DNA from: Psychromicrobium lacuslunae
GTDB taxonomy: Bacteria > Actinomycetota > Actinomycetes > Actinomycetales > Micrococcaceae
Direction: 5' to 3'
NCBI RefSeq assembly: GCF_000950575.1
Contig: NZ_CP011005.1
Coordinates: forward strand, 1,736,001-1,800,000
Length of the DNA: 64,000 bases
Of this stretch, positions 25,901-33,693 are shown piece after piece. A program made the translations under genes and the position numbers. The notes beneath the pieces are model-generated. The model saw only the letters and a list, made by a program, of their open reading frames with translations. It was not told where the DNA came from and did not search any database. Position 1 is the stretch's first letter, and every line of letters starts with the position of its first letter.

Positions 25901-26794
25901 GTGACCCCTCAGTACCGCACGCACTATGAGGTGTTGCAGATTGCGGTCACCGCGACCCCGCAAGAGATCAAAACCGCCTACCGCAAAGCGGTCCGTACCG
26001 CGCACCCTGATCACGGCGGCAGTGCGGAAGAATTCCGGCAGCTCACCGAGGCGTATCAGATCCTGATCGACCCGGCAGCCCGGAAAAGCTATGACCGTTC
26101 CTATGCTGCCAGCGGCCCGGCAACGAAACCGAGCAGCGCCGCCCGCCCCAGCCCAGCGGCAAACACAGCAAGCGACCTACCTGTCTTTGTGCCGCCCTTT
26201 GAAACCGGCGGCGGGCAATTGCTCTCGCTCGAGCAAGCCAGCCGCCAAATCCACGGCGCTCCGCGCAAACGCGGACTCTTCGGTGCCCAAGCTCGCTTGG
26301 TTCGGGAGGCCCGCACCATTGAGCTGGTCCAGCAGCAGATCCTCAACCGTTTCCCGGCTGCCCGACTGCTCAATGGGCTACATTCCCCGGTGGACAACAG
26401 CTATCTCGACCATGTCGTGCTGATGGGACATCGACTCGCCGTACTCGGTTCGATGATGGTTCCCGAGGGTGCCTATCGCTGGAACGGCAATAGTTTGGTG
26501 CACGGTAGCCGGGGGGTGGAACCACCCAAGATCCTCTCCGCCGTGCACGCCCTAGGCAAAATTTTCCCCGACTGCACGGTCTCTGGCTGGATAGTGGTGC
26601 AAAGTCCGAGCGGTAACCCTTACCAACCGGTGATCGACCACAGTCGTGGCAATGAGCCCGACGGCGGCCCTGGACTGAGCGTGGTGGGCGCTGCCCGGCT
26701 CGGCCGCGAACTCGGCTCCTTCCTGAGTCTGGGCAGCGAGCCGAATGTGGTCGATCTCCGGGTGCTTTCCCGGCTGCTCGGCGGTATGTACTAG
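25901..26794 (+). CDS. J-domain protein with degenerate NERD-like domain
   Basis: A 297-residue protein. Residues 7-66 form a J domain with the HPD triad at 35-37, which stimulates Hsp70/DnaK ATPase. A Ser/Ala/Pro-rich linker follows to about residue 100. The remaining part (about 125-250) resembles the NERD nuclease-related fold in SYLDHVVLMGHRLAVLG and GAYRWNGNSLVHG, but the active-site E-x-K is replaced by G-S-M (183-185), so catalysis is unlikely. The Gly/Cys repeats of DnaJ are absent. The GTG at 25901 has GGAAAGG upstream; a GTG at 25886 would add five residues. The NERD relation is inference. Confidence 0.82.
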   Translation: MTPQYRTHYEVLQIAVTATPQEIKTAYRKAVRTAHPDHGGSAEEFRQLTEAYQILIDPAARKSYDRSYAASGPATKPSSAARPSPAANTASDLPVFVPPFETGGGQLLSLEQASRQIHGAPRKRGLFGAQARLVREARTIELVQQQILNRFPAARLLNGLHSPVDNSYLDHVVLMGHRLAVLGSMMVPEGAYRWNGNSLVHGSRGVEPPKILSAVHALGKIFPDCTVSGWIVVQSPSGNPYQPVIDHSRGNEPDGGPGLSVVGAARLGRELGSFLSLGSEPNVVDLRVLSRLLGGMY

Positions 26795-26945
26795 CCCCCC
26801 ATCTACTAGCCCAGTTCAATGTCCGGATTCCTCCCGGATGTCCCATCGAATGTTGCTGGTGGTGCAAATGTCACCTCATTTCCGCATCTTCGGCCCATCC
26901 AGTCACATTGGCTGGGATAGCAGGCAAGAGCCGTAGACTGACTTG

Positions 26946-27413
26946 GTGTTTCGCATCTTGTTTTACACCCCAGAAATCCCCGGCAACACCGGAAATGCCA
27001 TTCGACTTGCGGCCATTACCGGGGCTGAACTGCACTTGGTGAGACCCCTGGGCTTCGATTTGGAGGATTCCAAATTGCGCCGGGCCGGACTGGATTACCA
27101 CGATCTGGCCGCGCTACACGTCCATCAGGACCTGCCCAGCGCCTGGACTGCCTTGGCCCCGGAACGGGTATTCGCCTTCACTTCCGACGGCGAGAAGTCT
27201 TATACCGATATCGCCTATCAGGAAGGCGATGTGCTGATGTTCGGCCCGGAATCAGTCGGCTTGCCCGCCGAAGTAAAGCAGCTGCCGCAGATTACCGCCC
27301 GGGTCCGGCTACCGATGCTGCCCGGTCTACGTTCCCTCAACTTAGCCAATTCGGCCTCCATCGCGCTTTACGAAGCCTGGCGGCAAAATGATTTTCGAGG
27401 TGCCCAACGATGA
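26946..27413 (+). CDS. trmL: tRNA (cytidine(34)-2'-O)-methyltransferase
   Basis: A 155-residue SPOUT-class enzyme that methylates the wobble ribose of tRNA-Leu isoacceptors using SAM. Family motifs are TPEIPGNTGNAIRLAA near the N-terminus, LVRPLGFDLEDSKLRRAGLD, FGPESVGLP and LRSLNLANSASIALYEA, the last two forming the knotted SAM site. The GTG at 26946 gives the usual MFRILFYTPE start; a TTG at 26943 is in frame. Its stop overlaps the start of the following methyltransferase (ATGA), linking a tRNA-modifying enzyme with two class I methyltransferases. Confidence 0.95.
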   Translation: MFRILFYTPEIPGNTGNAIRLAAITGAELHLVRPLGFDLEDSKLRRAGLDYHDLAALHVHQDLPSAWTALAPERVFAFTSDGEKSYTDIAYQEGDVLMFGPESVGLPAEVKQLPQITARVRLPMLPGLRSLNLANSASIALYEAWRQNDFRGAQR

Positions 27414-28255
27414 GCACCACAACCCATTCGAAGGGAACCATCAGCATGTCAGCACGCGATCCGGGTCTTGCCTTCACCGATGGTGCCTTGCAATTCGAAT
27501 CCTGGTCGGAGACACTCTGGGACCCGGCAGCTCGCACCGTCGTGCAGCAAGCCGATTTGCAGCCGGGAGAAACCGTCCTCGACGCCTGTTGCGGCTCCGG
27601 CGCGGTCACCGTTCCCGCCGCTCAGGCGGTTGGCCCCGAAGGTTCGGTCGATGGCGTTGACCTCTCCTCCGGCTTGCTCGCCCTAGCCGGCAAAAAACTC
27701 GCCGCAGAGCGGATCCTGAACAGCACGCTGACCCACGCCGACGTCACCCAATGGCGCGGGCACCGCACCTACGACGCCGTGCTGTGCTCCTATTCGGTCT
27801 TCTTCTTCGCCCCGATGGACGAGGGTGTCGACCACCTAGTATCTCTGCTGCGCCCCGGCGGTCGGCTGGTACTCAACACCTGGGTCGCTGGCGCGCTATC
27901 GCCGCTCGCTGAACTCATCTTGCAGGCCGCCGTGATCGAACGCCCTCGATTGGCCAATGTGGTTCCGTTGGCTAACCACAATATGGAGATGATTTCCAGT
28001 GCCGAATTGCTGAGCAATTGGCTCGAGCAACGCGGCCTGAACTCGGTGCGGGTCAGCACCCACCCCCTGCAACTCAGCGTTAGCGCGGAGATGGCCTGGG
28101 CACTGGTAATGGGCAGCGGCTGGCGCACCCTATTGCCCCGGGACCCCGAGGCGATTGCTCGAGTACGTCAGAATTTCATTTCCTCGGTACTACAACTAGG
28201 CGAACCGGTGGCCTTTAACTCGGACACCTTAGTCGCCACCGCGATCAAGCCCTAA
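27410..28255 (+). CDS. Class I SAM-dependent methyltransferase (tandem copy 1)
   Basis: A 281-residue protein of the UbiE-like class I fold. Motif I is TVLDACCGSGAVTVPAA with GVDLSSGLLALAG as motif II; later motifs are YDAVLCSYSVFFFAP and LRPGGRLVLNTWVAG. It overlaps trmL by four bases. The next gene is a close paralogue with the same architecture. Substrate cannot be predicted; the pair may methylate a small molecule. Confidence 0.85.
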   Translation: MSTTTHSKGTISMSARDPGLAFTDGALQFESWSETLWDPAARTVVQQADLQPGETVLDACCGSGAVTVPAAQAVGPEGSVDGVDLSSGLLALAGKKLAAERILNSTLTHADVTQWRGHRTYDAVLCSYSVFFFAPMDEGVDHLVSLLRPGGRLVLNTWVAGALSPLAELILQAAVIERPRLANVVPLANHNMEMISSAELLSNWLEQRGLNSVRVSTHPLQLSVSAEMAWALVMGSGWRTLLPRDPEAIARVRQNFISSVLQLGEPVAFNSDTLVATAIKP

Positions 28256-28269
28256 GCGCTCAAGTTAAC

Positions 28270-29070
28270 GTGATGTCGCTCTGGGATCAGGCTTCTAGCG
28301 GTTTCGCGTACTGGCAGCGCGAACTATGGCAGCCGCTAGCGGATCAGCTAGTGGCTCAAGCACGACTGAAACCGGGCGAGCATGTCTTCGACGCCTGCTG
28401 TGGTACCGGCAGCTCCGCTTACCCGGCAGCACTTGCGGTTGGGGAATCGGGCCGGGTTGAGGCGGTCGACCTGTCGAAATCGATGATTGATCTAGCTCAA
28501 GAGAGTTGGCCGCCGCTGCCGCAATTGAGCTTCGCGGTCGGCGACCTCACGGGCTGCTCGGCCATCCGAAGCTATGATGCCGTGCTCTGCGGGTTCGGGC
28601 TGTTCTTCCTGGGCAGCCCAAACGAGGCGTTGGCACTGCTTAGCGCACAGTTGCGAAACGGCGGTCGGCTGGTGATGAGCAGCTGGCAGAACCGACCGTT
28701 CGAACCGCTCAGCAGCATCGTTGTCGAGGCCTTGGCCGAGCAGGGCGTCACGGTCCGTGCCAGCCCTGAAGTCCGCAATATCGGCGCAATGAATTCCGCC
28801 GCAAAACTTAGCGAGTTGCTCAACGTTGCAGGTTTCGGCGAGATTCAACTGACTTCGGTGCGTCACCGTCTGGAGCTCGACGCTGACTCCGGCTGGCAAT
28901 TCGTACAAGGCAGTTTGCTGAGTTCCTCACTGCCTCAACAGCCGGCCGCACTAGCTAAGCTCCGCGAACGACTAAGCCCTGAGCTGGCAGGCCTTAGCAT
29001 TCACGCCGATGCGTTGATCGCCAATGCGACTAAAACCAGCGCAAGCAAAACCCATGCTGGCAAAGGCTGA
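28270..29070 (+). CDS. Class I SAM-dependent methyltransferase (tandem copy 2)
   Basis: A 266-residue paralogue of the preceding gene. Motif I is HVFDACCGTGSSAYPAA with AVDLSKSMIDLA, then YDAVLCGFGLFFLG and LRNGGRLVMSSWQNRP. The start is GTG-ATG, so translation may begin at 28270 or 28273. It follows the first copy after 14 bp. The C-terminus ends in a lysine/alanine/threonine-rich tail (ATKTSASKTHAGKG). Confidence 0.84.
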   Translation: MMSLWDQASSGFAYWQRELWQPLADQLVAQARLKPGEHVFDACCGTGSSAYPAALAVGESGRVEAVDLSKSMIDLAQESWPPLPQLSFAVGDLTGCSAIRSYDAVLCGFGLFFLGSPNEALALLSAQLRNGGRLVMSSWQNRPFEPLSSIVVEALAEQGVTVRASPEVRNIGAMNSAAKLSELLNVAGFGEIQLTSVRHRLELDADSGWQFVQGSLLSSSLPQQPAALAKLRERLSPELAGLSIHADALIANATKTSASKTHAGKG

Positions 29071-29244
29071 ACTCACCGGCAACTAATCAGCGAACACTGA
29101 GCCATCCAGCCAGGCTACGGCTCCGAATACCAAGTGTTACAGGCATTAGTCGTGATTCTGTCAGGGGGTGGCCGGGTGTCAATCATGATCGACACTGTCC
29201 GGCTGCCAAGCAGCCAGGCCCGAATGCACCTAAACTTGAGGCTA

Positions 29245-29835
29245 ATGGATACCCCACAAGAAGTTGATGTTCCCGACGGTGCTGAGCACGCTCAGCCTCA
29301 GCTAGCGGATCTCATCAATGCCACCGCGCGCCAAGACGAGGAAGCCTTCGCTGAGCTTTATCGAGTGTCCTCGCGTAAAGTTTTTGGTCTGGCTCGGCGG
29401 ATACTGATTGATGCCGAGCTCGCTGAGGACACCACCCAAGAAGTTTATCTTCAGGTCTGGCAGAACGCCGCCCGGTTCGACCGCAATTCTGGCTCAGCCA
29501 TGGCCTGGCTGATGACCATAACGCACCGTCGAGCGGTGGACAAAGTCCGTTCAAACCAGAGCGCGGTCAATCGCGAAGCACGTTATGGCGCGGCCAGCCA
29601 ATCCATGGAGCACGACGAAGTGGCCGAAACGGTGAGCGATCGTCTTGATGCCGAAGCAGTGCTGAAATGTCTTGGCAATCTGACCGATACGCAGCAAGAA
29701 TCGGTCAGATTGGCATACTACGGTGGGCTGACCTACCGGGAGGTCGCAGAAAAATTGGGGGCCGCCGTGCCGACGGTGAAATCACGAATTAGAGATGGAT
29801 TGCAGCGCTTGAAGTCATGTTTGGAGGTGCGCTGA
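29245..29835 (+). CDS. sigK: ECF RNA polymerase sigma factor, SigK type
   Basis: A 196-residue ECF sigma factor. Region 2 includes AFAELYRVSSRKVFGLARRIL and AEDTTQEVYLQVWQN, and region 4 is LTYREVAEKLGAAVPTVKSRI. The ATG at 29245 was chosen because TTGAGG precedes it and the residues between it and the upstream ATG at 29134 look non-coding. The anti-sigma gene starts one base past its stop region, the standard sigK-rskA arrangement of actinobacteria. In mycobacteria SigK drives the Mpt70/Mpt83 antigens in response to redox; the regulon here is unknown. Confidence 0.9.
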   Translation: MDTPQEVDVPDGAEHAQPQLADLINATARQDEEAFAELYRVSSRKVFGLARRILIDAELAEDTTQEVYLQVWQNAARFDRNSGSAMAWLMTITHRRAVDKVRSNQSAVNREARYGAASQSMEHDEVAETVSDRLDAEAVLKCLGNLTDTQQESVRLAYYGGLTYREVAEKLGAAVPTVKSRIRDGLQRLKSCLEVR

Positions 29836-29836
29836 G

Positions 29837-30730
29837 ATGAACGAAAATTTTGCTGAAGAGATTCGAAGCGACCTCGCCGAAGGCCGCGTACTCGAACTAG
29901 CTGAGTTGGTGGCTCTGAACGCTGTTGATGACGCCGAACGGGCATTGATTGACGATCATTTGCAGTCCGCCGATGAAGCCGTACGTCAAGACTTCGCGCG
30001 CAGGGTTCGTGAGACAGAAGAGACCCTAGCCGAGGCCTATGCCACTGCCGAGGCAGAGCCACCGCAAGGGCTATGGGACCAAATTCAGTCCAAGATCGCT
30101 GACCAAGCGAACTCGGTGCAGGCAGATACTGTTCAACTGCCAGATCCGGCGACCACGCCGCCGGAGCAACTCAAATCAGAAGCAATTCCAGGTTCGCTTT
30201 CGGACGCCGATGCGGCCCAGGGCGCAATTCCGGGCCGCGCCGCCGCAACTGACGAACTCGCCGCTCGTCGCAGCAAACGCACCGCACGGTCCTTGCGGGG
30301 CTGGCTAATCGGTGCGGTTGCCGCAGCCGCAGTGATCGTGGCGGGCAGCTTCGGGGTGAGTTCTTTGATCCAGGCTCAGGATCCGATCCATCAGGTGATC
30401 AGTGCCGCAGACAGCCGAATCAGTACAGTTCCGGTGCAGGGTGGCGGCGAGGCGAAGATCAATCTTTCCAGTTCGCGACAGGCAGCCGTGCTGCAAATGA
30501 GCGATGTGCCAGCGCCGCAGAGTGGAAGTACTTATCAGCTGTGGTTGATTCCGGTCGGTGGTGGCAAGCCTTCATCACTCGGTCTGATGAGTTCTGCCGA
30601 TGACCTCGGTAAACCGGCTTTGGTGCAGAACGTGAAAACTGGCGAGACCTTGGCGATCACTGTCGAACCCGCTGGTGGTTCCGCTGAGCCGACCACGAAG
30701 CCAGTGATGGTCGCCCCGATCAGCCTCTGA
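29837..30730 (+). CDS. rskA: Anti-sigma-K factor
   Basis: A 297-residue membrane anti-sigma factor. The cytoplasmic N-terminus (about 1-150) is acidic and binds the sigma factor; one membrane segment spans residues 155-178 (SLRGWLIGAVAAAAVIVAGS); the extracytoplasmic C-terminus is the RskA domain, with VLQMSDVPAPQSGSTYQLWL and LAITVEPAGGSAEPT. Signal release is expected through regulated proteolysis of this segment. It lies immediately downstream of sigK, so the two are co-transcribed. Confidence 0.92.
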   Translation: MNENFAEEIRSDLAEGRVLELAELVALNAVDDAERALIDDHLQSADEAVRQDFARRVRETEETLAEAYATAEAEPPQGLWDQIQSKIADQANSVQADTVQLPDPATTPPEQLKSEAIPGSLSDADAAQGAIPGRAAATDELAARRSKRTARSLRGWLIGAVAAAAVIVAGSFGVSSLIQAQDPIHQVISAADSRISTVPVQGGGEAKINLSSSRQAAVLQMSDVPAPQSGSTYQLWLIPVGGGKPSSLGLMSSADDLGKPALVQNVKTGETLAITVEPAGGSAEPTTKPVMVAPISL

Positions 30731-30755
30731 GGAAAGCAGAAACTCTCACTTGACC

Positions 30756-30786
30756 TTGACGTAACGTCAACTTTTAGGCTTATGCT
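30756..30786 (+). promoter_or_regulatory. MerR-type promoter of the tipA-like gene
   Basis: TTGACGTAACGTCAA (30756-30770) is a perfect 7+1+7 palindrome. Its left half provides a -35 TTGACG; a -10 TATGCT (30781-30786) lies 19 bp further, the stretched spacer that MerR-family activators need to untwist. It is 68 bp before the ATG of the MerR gene, which suggests autoregulation. Confidence 0.8.
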
Positions 30787-30854
30787 GTGTCGGAAATCCC
30801 GGCACACCATCTCCCCTTTGGGAAGAAGTTAGTTGCTCAGGAAGTGAGGGCATC

Positions 30855-31619
30855 ATGTCAGCAACTGATTGGTCAATTGCTGAGCTAGCCAAGATGTCGA
30901 AGGTCTCCTCGCGTACGCTCCGGCATTATCACCAGATCGGTTTACTGCAACCTGCCTGGACGGCGGCCAATGGGTATCGCTACTACCAGCAGCCAGAATT
31001 GATTCGCTTGCAGCGGATTCTACTGCTCCGCGAGCTTGACTTGGGGCTGGAAACCATTGCCGAGGTGCTGCGCGGGCAAACTGACGAGCTTGAGGCATTA
31101 GGCACCCACCACCGCTGGTTGCTTGCGGAGCGCGATCGGATGTCTCAACTCGCGCAGACCGTGCAGAGCACGATGACCTCCCTCACCGGAGGGGAAAGTT
31201 ACCGTAAGGAAGGAATCATGAACGCAGCGAAGATGTTCGAAGGGTTCGATAAGAACCCCTATCAAGAGGAAGCAGTTCAGCGCTGGGGAGAAGAAGCGGT
31301 GGAACGCGCCAATGCCAGCTGGGCCAAGATGTCGGGCAACGAGCGCGAGGCAGCGCTGGCCGAAGCCGAGGCGATCAATGTCGAATTGGCTGACTGCCAG
31401 CAGGCCGGGCTGGCCGTCGAGGACGAGAGAGTGCAGGCTGCCGTCGCCCGGCACTATCGGTGGATCAAGCTGAGTTGGACACCAACCGCTGAGAGCTACC
31501 TCGGCCTAGGACAGCTCTACATTGACGACGACCGGTTCCGAAGGAACTTCGAAAAGGTGGGGGCCACACCGGAGTACCTGCTGGCGGCGATGAAGGTCTA
31601 CGCAGCAGAAAATCTCTAA
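30855..31619 (+). CDS. tipA: TipA-like MerR regulator with TipAS ligand domain (long form)
   Basis: A 254-residue transcription activator. The N-terminal MerR helix-turn-helix reads WSIAELAKMSKVSSRTLRHYHQIGLL, then a coiled-coil dimerisation helix, then the TipAS all-alpha domain (122-254) with KMFEGFDKNPYQEEAVQRWG and YRWIKLSWTPTAESYLGLGQLYIDD. TipAS domains trap cyclic thiopeptide and other antibiotics and trigger activation. The length matches Streptomyces TipAL (about 253). GGAAGTGAGG precedes the ATG. The gene stands alone after sigK-rskA and its own operator is upstream; the inducing compound is unknown. Confidence 0.93.
   Translation: MSATDWSIAELAKMSKVSSRTLRHYHQIGLLQPAWTAANGYRYYQQPELIRLQRILLLRELDLGLETIAEVLRGQTDELEALGTHHRWLLAERDRMSQLAQTVQSTMTSLTGGESYRKEGIMNAAKMFEGFDKNPYQEEAVQRWGEEAVERANASWAKMSGNEREAALAEAEAINVELADCQQAGLAVEDERVQAAVARHYRWIKLSWTPTAESYLGLGQLYIDDDRFRRNFEKVGATPEYLLAAMKVYAAENL
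31218..31619 (+). CDS. Possible TipAS short form by internal start
   Basis: An in-frame ATG at residue 122 of the MerR protein is preceded by AAGGAAGGAATC, a strong ribosome-binding site that has no reason to exist inside a coding region. Initiation there gives a 133-residue ligand-binding domain without the DNA-binding half. In Streptomyces lividans the tipA gene makes just such a free domain (TipAS), which sequesters the drug. The same dual product is inferred here. Confidence 0.7.
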   Translation: MNAAKMFEGFDKNPYQEEAVQRWGEEAVERANASWAKMSGNEREAALAEAEAINVELADCQQAGLAVEDERVQAAVARHYRWIKLSWTPTAESYLGLGQLYIDDDRFRRNFEKVGATPEYLLAAMKVYAAENL

Positions 31620-31674
31620 GCCAACGTCCCGCCTCCGCTTCCTTTCCCACCACCCAGTAACCACCTACTACAGC

Positions 31675-31735
31675 GTCGAGTGTCGAGATATCGGGTTTAT
31701 TTCACGGTTTTAAGCCCCATATCTCGACACTCGAC
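31675..31735 (+). repeat. Palindromic repeat family, copy 4 (second stem type)
   Basis: Arms of 21 bp (31675-31695 and 31715-31735) with one mismatch; the left arm begins GTCGAGTGTCGAGATAT. The 19-base interval includes CGGTTTTAAG as in the minus-strand loops of copies 2 and 3. The stem core differs from the other copies but stays self-complementary. It lies between the convergent tipA-like and etfA genes, six bases past the etfA stop and 55 past the tipA-like stop. Confidence 0.9.
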
Positions 31736-31741
31736 CAGCAT

Positions 31742-32713
31742 TTATTGGCGACGGCGCTTGATTTCCTCGACGGCTTGCGGCAGCACCTCGAAAAGATCGC
31801 CGACAATGCCAAAATCAGCGATCTCAAAAACCGGCGATTCCGGATCTTTATTCACCGCGACAATCACTTTCGAGGTCTGCATGCCAGCCTTCTGCTGGAT
31901 TGCACCCGATATTCCGGCAGAAACATACAGCTGAGGGGAAACCGTCTTGCCGGTCTGGCCGATCTGCAGAGAATGTTCGATCCAGCCCGCATCGGTAGCG
32001 GCTCGGGATGCCCCCACGGCGCCACCCAACACGTCCGCAAGCGCCTCCAACGGCCCGAAGTCACCGTTAACCCCACGGCCCCCGGCAATCACGATACGTG
32101 CCTCGGTAAGCTCTGGACGACTACTGATCGCGCGAGGAATACGCTGCACTACCTTCGCCGCGAGCGCCCGCTCGGAGAAGTTCACACTGAGTTGTTGTAC
32201 CTTCGGCTCAACGCTACTTCCTGCGGGCACCGGTTCGAGTGAATTGGCTTTCACGGTGAATACCGACCGGGCAGAGGTCACTCGCGCCGAGACCAAGTAG
32301 GAACCGGCCAGCACCGATTTTTCAGCGATCAGCTCAGGGCTGAGGCCAACCACATCGGACACTACCCCGGCGTCCAGCAACAAGGCTGCTCTAGCTGCCA
32401 CTTCTTTGGCTTCGCCGGAGTTATCCGCCAGCACTATATCGGCGGCCAGCTGCTCGGCTGCCTGCGCCAGAAACTCGGCCTTCGGCAGCACCGAATAGTC
32501 AGCAAGCTCGGGCTGCGAACTCTTTACCAGCTGCTGAACCCCGTAACGGCCGAGGTCCTCAAGTTGCTCACTGCTCGGTTCCCCGGCTACCGCCGCAGCA
32601 ACTTCGCCCAGGGTAGCGGCCAAGGTCAAGAGCTCCTGACTAGACTTCGGCAGCCCTCCGTTCGGAGCCGGAGTTGCGACCAGCAAATCAATAAAAACAA
32701 CTACTGTGCTCAT
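31742..32713 (-). CDS. etfA: Electron-transfer flavoprotein alpha subunit
   Basis: A 323-residue FAD-binding subunit that passes electrons from acyl-CoA and related dehydrogenases to the ubiquinone or menaquinone pool. The FAD-binding C-terminal domain carries IVIAGGRGVNGDFGPLEALADVL, GASRAATDAGW, QIGQTGKTVSPQLYVSAGISG and VNKDPESPVFEIADFGIVGD. The N-terminal domain is poorly conserved as expected. It follows etfB after 12 bp. The start (MSTVVVFID) is at the ATG 32713. Confidence 0.96.
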   Translation of the reverse strand: MSTVVVFIDLLVATPAPNGGLPKSSQELLTLAATLGEVAAAVAGEPSSEQLEDLGRYGVQQLVKSSQPELADYSVLPKAEFLAQAAEQLAADIVLADNSGEAKEVAARAALLLDAGVVSDVVGLSPELIAEKSVLAGSYLVSARVTSARSVFTVKANSLEPVPAGSSVEPKVQQLSVNFSERALAAKVVQRIPRAISSRPELTEARIVIAGGRGVNGDFGPLEALADVLGGAVGASRAATDAGWIEHSLQIGQTGKTVSPQLYVSAGISGAIQQKAGMQTSKVIVAVNKDPESPVFEIADFGIVGDLFEVLPQAVEEIKRRRQ

Positions 32714-32725
32714 CAGCGGGCCTTC

Positions 32726-33541
32726 CTAAAGCAAGTTCTGTTCGGCGAGGAAATCAACAAGTTTCAGCCCGGCATCGCCGTCATCGGTGATCACCACTCC
32801 GGCGCTCCGTGCCGGTCGAGGCCTTGCCTGCTGAACTTCAGTCCAGGACCCGGCGCTGCCGACCTGTTCAGCGCTCAGTTCCAGATCAGCGAGCGACAGC
32901 ACACTGATCTGGCGTTTCTTCGCCGCCATAATGCCCTTGAAATTGGGGTACCTCGGCTGATTAATCTGATCGGTCACCGAGACCACGGCTGGCAGCACGC
33001 TTTCGATCACCTCGGTATAGGCATCCCCGTCACGGTGCACAGTGATGCTGCGCTCTGAGATCTCGATTGACGATGCCAAAGTCAGTTGCGGCAGATCTAA
33101 TCGGCCGGCTAAAAGGGCGGGGAGCAGCGCGGTTTCGCCATCGGTGGAGGACATTCCGGTGAGCACCAAATCGACTGAACCGAGCTTTTTGATCAACGCG
33201 GCTAGGGCTAAGGAGGTGGCGGCCAGATCCGATCCGGCCAGCGCCGGGTCGGTGAGATGGACACCTTCATAGGCGCCAATCTGGAGAGCCTTCTTCACCG
33301 CGCCTACCGCCGCCTCCGGCCCCATCGTCACGGCGATAATCCGATTCCCAGCCGCCTCCCCACCTCGTTCCTCGGCGAGCTGTAAAGCCGCCTCCAGAGG
33401 GTACTCGTCCAGTTCAGATAAGATACTTTCGGACCGGTCCAGGCGCCCGTCCCCGGCCGCCAGATGCCGATCGAACTGGGTGTCCGGCACGTATTTCACC
33501 AAAACCGCAATCGTCAGCGGAGACAATTCGGATTCGCTCAC
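32726..33541 (-). CDS. etfB: Electron-transfer flavoprotein beta subunit
   Basis: A 271-residue AMP-binding partner of EtfA. Recognisable are IAVLVKYVPDTQFDRHL at the N-terminus, PLEAALQLAE and ATSLALAALIKK in the middle, and NQPRYPNFKGIMAAKK, the signature near residue 200. The GTG at 33541 was chosen for AAGGAG seven bases upstream; the frame is open further upstream but those codons are not protein-like. The two subunits form an operon etfB-etfA. The dehydrogenases they serve are not in the window. Confidence 0.95.
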   Translation of the reverse strand: MSESELSPLTIAVLVKYVPDTQFDRHLAAGDGRLDRSESILSELDEYPLEAALQLAEERGGEAAGNRIIAVTMGPEAAVGAVKKALQIGAYEGVHLTDPALAGSDLAATSLALAALIKKLGSVDLVLTGMSSTDGETALLPALLAGRLDLPQLTLASSIEISERSITVHRDGDAYTEVIESVLPAVVSVTDQINQPRYPNFKGIMAAKKRQISVLSLADLELSAEQVGSAGSWTEVQQARPRPARSAGVVITDDGDAGLKLVDFLAEQNLL

Positions 33542-33693
33542 TTCCACACTCCTTTTTGGCCGCAAATTTGCTGCAAGCCCTGTCTTGGAGCTTAGTTGAT
33601 GAAGCTGGCTCAGCCCACAGTATGAGTCATGCCAAGAAAGAATCCTGCCTGCGGCCGATGCCCAGCTAAGCGCTGATTCGCGATGCTGAAGAC

